NCBI GenBank assembly: GCA_003255065.1
Contig: QAOA01004387.1
Span: 1 to 64,000 of the forward strand
Direction: 5' to 3'
Source of the DNA: Cercis canadensis
Taxonomy: Eukaryota > Streptophyta > Magnoliopsida > Fabales > Fabaceae
DNA length: 64,000 nt
The notes beneath the pieces were generated by a model. It saw only the letters and a program-made list of their open reading frames with translations, made no database searches and had not been told where the DNA came from. The stretch's first letter is position 1. Every line of letters starts with the position of its first letter. A program made the translations under genes and the position numbers. This document shows positions 58,652 to 64,000 of this stretch, piece after piece.

Positions 58652-61489
58652 AATTAAAACCCTAAGTGTCAGTGGTGTTAAAGATGTCAAGCTGTCAACA
58701 CGTTTTAGCCAAAATCAAAGATAGGACTCTTATTCTCTTATGAAACTTCATCGACAACCTTCAGAGTAACCTTATTAGGTGATACTTAAAGAGGTTTCTG
58801 GCTTCCTTTTGGCACATAGCTTCATGTTCGCTTCATGTGTGAGATCTTTTGATCCGTAGTGCAATTAGAACAACCTCCGTTTGGATTGAGGTAAAGTTAA
58901 GGAGGAAAAAATTGAGACGAAGAAAAATAGAATTTCACGTAAACTTTTCTAAACCTTATATTTGTATGGTCCAATTTTTATGCCACTTATTATAATGTCA
59001 AATTGTTTTTATCTACACTAAGTCACTATCACATGAGTTTTGTAGTAAGCCTAAAAACATTGGTCACTTCGGTTTAAAATGAGATTTGAGAAAGGTGGTA
59101 GTGTTACACCCCATTTTTTTAGGAGTATGTCATAACAACTCTGTTTAGTATATATTATTTGGCTATTCAAAAAATAATTATACAGCTAACTGCCAAATAA
59201 ATTTGAGTCCTTAATAGCAATAACGTTACATTTAAGGTTTCTTGAGATTATTATAGACCAACAATATAAGAGCTTAATATACTTAATTTTTGCCTAAATC
59301 GTTTTGCTTCTAAGTCCTTTTGAATCAAAATAAAAAATTATCATGCCCGAAATACCACCAAAAAAGTTATCACAGAAAAATTAGATAATCTCATCTGTCT
59401 TATCATATTTAAGAGTAAAATATATTTTTTATTCTTAAATTATTTTTAAAATATTACTTTAATTTTAATTTATTTTTATATCATTTTAATCTTTAAATAA
59501 TCATTTTACCTGTCAAATCATTCTTTTTAATAATCAAATCTTACATACAATTTACTCGTTTCCATTGACGAGTAAGTCTTTGCTGCGACAGAAGTATGTC
59601 TAGAATGAAGACTGCAAATAAGAATTGCGTGTTAATTTATTATCAAGCCCAGTCAACACGTAGTCAAAAAATATAATTGAAGATCCAATCAACACGAATA
59701 AATTATTATGATGGAGAAGTAGAGATAATAACTTTGCAACAATGAAGTGACATGTGGTAGGGAATTCTGGAAATGGACAGAATGGAAATAAGAAAGGTAG
59801 TGGGATGTTTCAATTAGGTGAGTCCAGTCAGGGGGGGTAACGCTACATTGAAGTAAGTATAATTAATTAGTACATGGAAACAAAAGAGAGATGTTTCTTT
59901 CAGCCACGCAGACTCGTTCATTTTTTACCATTTACCTTGGCGTTAGGTAGGGTTAATGCTTTTCATTGTTGGGAATGAGTATGGGAATGTTTCGCCTAGG
60001 TGAAAAAAAAACCACCCCTCCACCCCATTGCCATTGCCACATAATCCACCCTGCCACCATCTGTTCTTCTTGTCTGGCCGCCGGCGACCAGCGGCTGGAG
60101 TCACCACCTCTCATGCTTGGGAATGTTTAGTGCTAATCAAATATAGTATTGCACTATTCTAAGGAATAGCATTCTTAGGTATAAAATGGTAATCCTTGTA
60201 CCTAACCGCCATGTAATTTAATTTGTAATATTCATATATGTTCTACTAAATCTGTAAAATGCAAATATGAGCTCATACAAGCACATACAACATAATCTAT
60301 TTGAAAATCTTTAAAAAAAATGTTAAGATCTCAGGTTCAAAATCCCTATTTCATGTATGCCCGCCTAGAATTCTATCTATCTAATGGCAAAAGAACAAAA
60401 AAAAAAAAAAAATTGAGTTTATCTTGTTAAGATATGTTAGCATAAACTTGATGTATGAAAATTTAGTAAATCATAAAGTTTTAGTTTATCTCTAGATTTA
60501 TCTATGGATAAACCAATTGACATATATACACACACTTGAGGCTACACAAATAAGGAATAGCTTATCTCCTCTATAATGAAAAGCTAAGTGCTTATTTTAA
60601 ATTTGATAATTTTAACCAATTTCGATCGGTTAATTATTATTTCTATTTGTAATTATGATTGACTTAAGATTTAACGAACATGGATCACACAGCACAATTG
60701 ATCCAAACAATCTCCCATAAAATTGAGGTCTTGGATTTGAAAGCCAACTGTTCTTCCAATATATCTCCAGACTACAGCTAGAAAATATAATTTCATTGAT
60801 TTAAAATCACCCCAGATGATTTTGGTGTACACCTAATATTTAATTATCAAGCAATATTTTTTAACCTTTCATAATAAATAGTTTAATAACTTCAAACACA
60901 ATAAAAGAAAAACAATTAATATAATATGTTCTTATTTTTACACAAAAACTAGCAATTTTTTTTTTTTTTGGTTTTTAATAGTATGGGTATCCCGAGTTAG
61001 CTTTATTACATTGAGACTAAACCGCCCTCCAAATAATTTTAACAGGGCACCTTTCACATTATCTTAGAACGGGGTGTGTGGGCGGCTACAGAAAAAGTTT
61101 GCTTACGTCACAGCTTAATGTGATATCATTTTAGTTTGGTGATCAATGAGCATATGTGTTAGTTATATTTGTCGTTTTGCAGGGAAAGCCGTGAACAGTT
61201 TAACTTTGATCTCAATCATTAGGCAACATGCATAATTCAATATAGGCATGGCATGTAGGGGTGTCCATAACCCAGTGAACCCATGACAACCCGATCAAAC
61301 CGGACCATTTTATTGCCAATCCAACGGTTACAGATAAGGGGCAAATGGAATCAGATGGCTAGGATTGAAGAATTCGGCTTGGACCGATCGGTTCGGTTTT
61401 AACTAAGTAAAACTGAATAAAACCGGCACTTTCTCTCTCTCTCATAAAGTCCTTCCTACTTCCCACATCCCAATGGCTATCAGAAGTAT

Positions 61490-61641
61490 GTCTGCCGGAG
61501 TCGCCGCCATAGCCTTCGCATCGTGAACATATGTCCGGGTAGGAGCGTTGAAGGACTTGTCCGCATTATTGTCTGTCATTTCCATCATTTGCTGTATAGT
61601 GTTGAGCAATGACGAATCGAAACCCATCACCCTAAATCCAT
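61490..61641 (-). pseudogene. Class II cytosolic small heat-shock protein, 5' fragment
   Basis: The minus frame reads MGFDSSLLNTIQQMMEMTDN, then NADKSFNAPTRTYVHDAKAM and AATPAD, the N-terminal arm of plant class II sHSPs (HSP17.x-CII). An ATG at 61641-61639 fits the original start (MDL...), but a one-base deletion soon after breaks its frame. Homology stops at about 61490, just where VKEYP and the alpha-crystallin domain should begin; the following codons are unrelated. The fragment lies wholly inside the hAT-like element, so it was probably captured by it. It cannot make a chaperone. Confidence 0.85.
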
Positions 61642-61659
61642 GACTTTTCTTTACTGGAG

Positions 61660-61667
61660 GAATTTTC
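61660..61667 (-). promoter_or_regulatory. Residual heat-shock element
   Basis: 'gaattttc' is a perfect GAAnnTTC pair about 20 bases upstream of the original sHSP start codon, with a further GAA at 61672-61674 out of register. It may be a relic of heat-shock factor binding captured together with the coding fragment. Confidence 0.35.
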
Positions 61668-61959
61668 TTAGGAAAGTTATTGACAAAAATATCAGTGTGA
61701 ATTTCCTGTGCTAGCTTTCAATAAGTTTGCTGTTTTGCTTCAATGGAAGAGTCGTTGGGGGGTTTGAGAATTCACACATCCGGCTCAATCTGGCCAAATC
61801 CAAATAAACTTGCCCAATCTGCCTGAAACTGATTCTATCGATTCCAATATTGCTTTGGTCAGTGATGGGTTTGTATTTCCTCAATTTTTACTCACTTGGT
61901 CGAATGAAAATGTTCTCCAAACCAATTGAATCCGACCGATGAACATGCCTAATGGGATG

Positions 61960-62994
61960 GGTTAATTCAACTAAACAATATGGGCACTTTTCAAATTATT
62001 TATCAAAATGGGATAATTGTGATTATTTTAATGTTAAATAGTAAATATGCTAAATAAAAGATAGCATGTAAGAGAGAAAAATACTATTTTACAATCTGGC
62101 TCAAACAGTGTGAGATCTGCACTTTTTGTAAACAATAAACATGTTGAATGAGATAGAAACACGCTAAACCTCTTTTAGTGTGTTTACTATTCACCGTTAA
62201 AATAATCAAAATTGTCCTATTTTGATAAATAGTTTAAAAAGTGTCTATTTTACATAAATAATTTGTAAACTTGTATTATTTAGGTGAATTTGCCCATGGA
62301 CATGTTTAAACTTTTGTTAGGCTCTTGTTTCCTTTTCCTTGTCGTCTATTGCAATGAAATATGACTCTAATCTCTCTGAAAAGGTAAATCTACTTGTTAA
62401 TGATTAGAGACAATTTGTTATATTTCCAAAAGATCAGATTCTTTAAAATGAGAAGTGCATTTTGGAAACTAAATTGTACTTATATGACCACTAATTAAAG
62501 AATCAAGATAATAGATTTTCAAAAATTTATAAAAACATCATTCATATATGTATGTATTTTATTAAAAACTTATAATTTTAAATTTGTTATTAAGGATTTT
62601 CTTTTATATTTTATTTTCTAAAATATACCTTTTCAATTTAAAATGTCTTATTAAATCCTATTAGGACATTATCTTGGCAATCATGTTTAATTATTAAGCA
62701 AATGAAAGAATATCTTCAGGGGGCCACAGTAAGATTTAAGTGTCATTCAATTTGGAAAAATAAAATGAAAGAAGGAAAGCTTTGGTTTTGGATTAATGTC
62801 CTTGATCCCAAGTTTAATATCAATAATTTAAATAATTCAATGAAGGACGATGTTACGATTGACTCATGAACCACCTTTGCATTGAATATTCCTTCTAATA
62901 AAGAGGAATGTGACTGCTCATCCGAATTTAACAAAAGAAAAATGTCAAGTGACCATGGGTGTTAATTTTTTTTTTGGAATAAAAAAATAATAAT
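61960..62994. other. No gene seen
   Basis: AT-rich sequence without recognised coding or repeat content. Two related phrases, 'atttatcaaaatgggataattgtgattatttta' near 61998 and its approximate reverse complement near 62195-62245, suggest an imperfect foldback element of about 260 bp. Confidence 0.45.
61985..62265. repeat. Imperfect inverted repeat (MITE-like)
   Basis: The left arm at about 61980-62030 ('cacttttcaaattatttatc' then 'aaaatgggataattgtgatt') reads as the reverse complement of the right arm at about 62195-62255 ('taatcaaaattgtcctattt' then 'tgataaatagtttaaaaagt'). The arms also continue inward ('agtaaatatgctaaa' against 'tgtttactatt'). There is no coding content. Confidence 0.65.
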
Positions 62995-63270
62995 AATGAT
63001 AGGTTACTCTAATAGTGTTGGGCGGGGTGTCAATGACATATCTAAGGATCTACGATAAGATAAACGGAGGCCCACTTAGAGGATTACCTCTCAGGCATTA
63101 TTGGCTCTTAGAGGAAGCTATTCAACTAGTTCCTAGGCACCAAGAGATCTCCTTTAGTAGGAATGCACACCAAGCGAGATTGTTAGTCGCAGAAGGGTTC
63201 AAATCGGCACCTAAGAGGTGTAGAGACCTAAGCCGGAGCCCTTTAATCAACTAAGCCAACTTACATTTGG
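62995..63270 (-). mobile_element. tRNA-derived SINE, minus strand
   Basis: On the minus strand an A-box-like 'ttggcttagttga' (about 63259-63247) and a B-box-like 'gatttgaaccc' (63205-63195) are about 40 bases apart. A non-tRNA body follows, ending in a 'cattattattattttttta' tail near 62980-63000. The plus-strand open frame 63015-63254 is incidental. Confidence 0.5.
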
Positions 63271-64000
63271 CTAGAGTTAATTAGTTGCATGAATTTATAA
63301 CTGTTCAGAGGTAGAATATGAAGACTTTTGATAAGAAGATTGTTATTCTATTCTCACTAAAAATAGAGTATTGCTATCCTTAATTTATTCTTTGTTACAT
63401 GACAACATGAGATTCAAACTCTTATCTTCTGTAAACTATTTAGACCCCTCACTACTAGATTATACTTAGTAGCTTTTGCTATATTCATCATAAAGATCTT
63501 AAAATTTTTTATCACATAGTGTGTGTGAAAATAGTTAATACCTATCAAAAAAAATGCATAAATTGTGTGATTTAGAAAAAAGTTCTAAAAGATGTGACTT
63601 AAACTAGGGTAGTTTTGACCTAGTTAAACTTAAAATATTTTAATTCTTTGAGTTTTTTGTTCGCGTTAGGTCACTTAATTTTTTACAAATCTTCACTTAA
63701 TTTTTTTAAAATATTTGTAATGTCACTAAAATCATGAATTAATGGCTCAGGTATACCATTTGTTGCTTGATGTGTGAGTGTGATAAAAATCATTAAAGGA
63801 TAAATATTAAACTTAAATCAATGCGATATGATAAATAAATAAAAAATTAGCAACCAAATATTCTATGGCCAAGTCATACCGAAATTGTCCTTAGAGTTCG
63901 CAAGTTCCGAACCTAAGATCGTAGCCGAAATACCAAAATAAAAAAATATATAACTAGCAGATAACCTTGGCTTTCCCCTTAATTGTTTAATAATTAACAA
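63271..64000. other. No gene seen
   Basis: AT-rich sequence. 63640-63760 is weakly similar to the dispersed ~150-bp family ('ttaatttttt...aaatatttgtaatgtcactaaaatcatgaattaatgg'). Nothing else is recognised. Confidence 0.45.

Larger units (their letters stand above)
55688..61250 (+). repeat. Segmental duplication, copy B
   Basis: A diverged copy of sequences at 36790-38060 and 48880-55180, without the LINE and Copia elements and without the HMA/CaaX gene. In copy B the matches to 51850 (at 60740) and 55120 (at 61190) are only about 450 bases apart, against about 3.3 kb in copy A. The matches were found by eye, so the exact limits need an alignment. Confidence 0.6.
61256..61951. mobile_element. 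Non-autonomous hAT-like element carrying a gene fragment
   Basis: The left end is TAGGGGTGTCCAT (61256 on). The right end reads ATGAACATGCCTA up to 61951, its inverted repeat at 10 of 13 positions. The 8 bases flanking each side are atggcatg (61248-61255) and atgggatg (61952-61959), an 8-bp target duplication with one change, as hAT elements make. The 696-bp body encodes no transposase but contains the 5' part of a small heat-shock protein gene on the minus strand. Confidence 0.75.

Noticed and set aside
63015..63254. 79-codon ORF MLGGVSMTYL...
   Set aside because: It overlaps a tRNA-derived SINE on the other strand; the A- and B-box pattern explains the sequence better.
1..64000. CRISPR arrays, bacterial operons, phage or bacterial defence systems
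   Set aside because: Intron-bearing plant genes, an snRNA gene and plant retrotransposons show eukaryotic nuclear DNA; no regularly spaced short repeats of CRISPR type were seen.

Overview
The window is AT-rich nuclear DNA from a flowering plant, most likely a woody core eudicot. Evidence: split genes with GT-AG introns, plant-only families (receptor-like protein, KORRIGAN endoglucanase, DUF868, At3g27390-type membrane protein, HMA/CaaX protein), a plant-type U1 snRNA promoter, and decayed plant retrotransposons. The species cannot be fixed from sequence alone. There is one 366-base N gap and about eleven single-N joins. Most of the joins sit between near-identical flanks, so some local 'duplications' are probably assembly artefacts.

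Layout. 1-720: copy of a repeat seen again at 12.2 and 13.6 kb. 0.88-4.74 kb (+): LRR receptor-like protein with damaged small LRR exons. 5.27-11.56 kb (-): conserved gene of unknown function with a 5.3-kb intron full of repeats; its first exon is not found and may lie in the gap. 11.0-14.6 kb: tandemly duplicated repeat block and the gap. 15.58-21.12 kb (+): five-exon KORRIGAN-type membrane endo-1,4-beta-glucanase. 22.09-22.25 kb (+): complete U1 snRNA gene with USE and TATA. 24.1-25.0 kb (-): intronless DUF868 gene. 26.76-30.85 kb (-): ten-exon multipass membrane protein of the At3g27390 type.

From 33 kb the window becomes accessory DNA: a GT47 exostosin pseudogene (33.0-34.7), an unidentified exon-like ORF (36.2), a LINE 3' remnant (38.5-39.4), a GC-rich repeat element (39.5-39.9) and a decayed Sirevirus-type Copia retrotransposon (39.9-48.8). 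The non-TE flanks of this block (36.8-38.1 and 48.9-55.2 kb) reappear in diverged form at 55.7-61.25 kb, so the right third is an old segmental duplication. The left copy holds an HMA/CaaX (HIPP-like) gene at 52.49-53.08 kb that the right copy lacks. At 61.26-61.95 kb a small hAT-like element with terminal inverted repeats and an 8-bp target duplication carries the 5' part of a class II small heat-shock protein gene.

The intact genes are independent housekeeping or defence genes, not a pathway: cellulose and wall formation (KOR), surface perception (RLP), splicing (U1 snRNA), and membrane or unknown roles. I found no clear novel multi-gene system. The strongest unusual items are the gene-fragment-bearing hAT element, the segmental duplication with gene presence/absence, the metal-motif-less HMA/CaaX protein, the RLP with frame-breaking LRR exons, and the GC-rich palindromic array inside the 5.3-kb intron.
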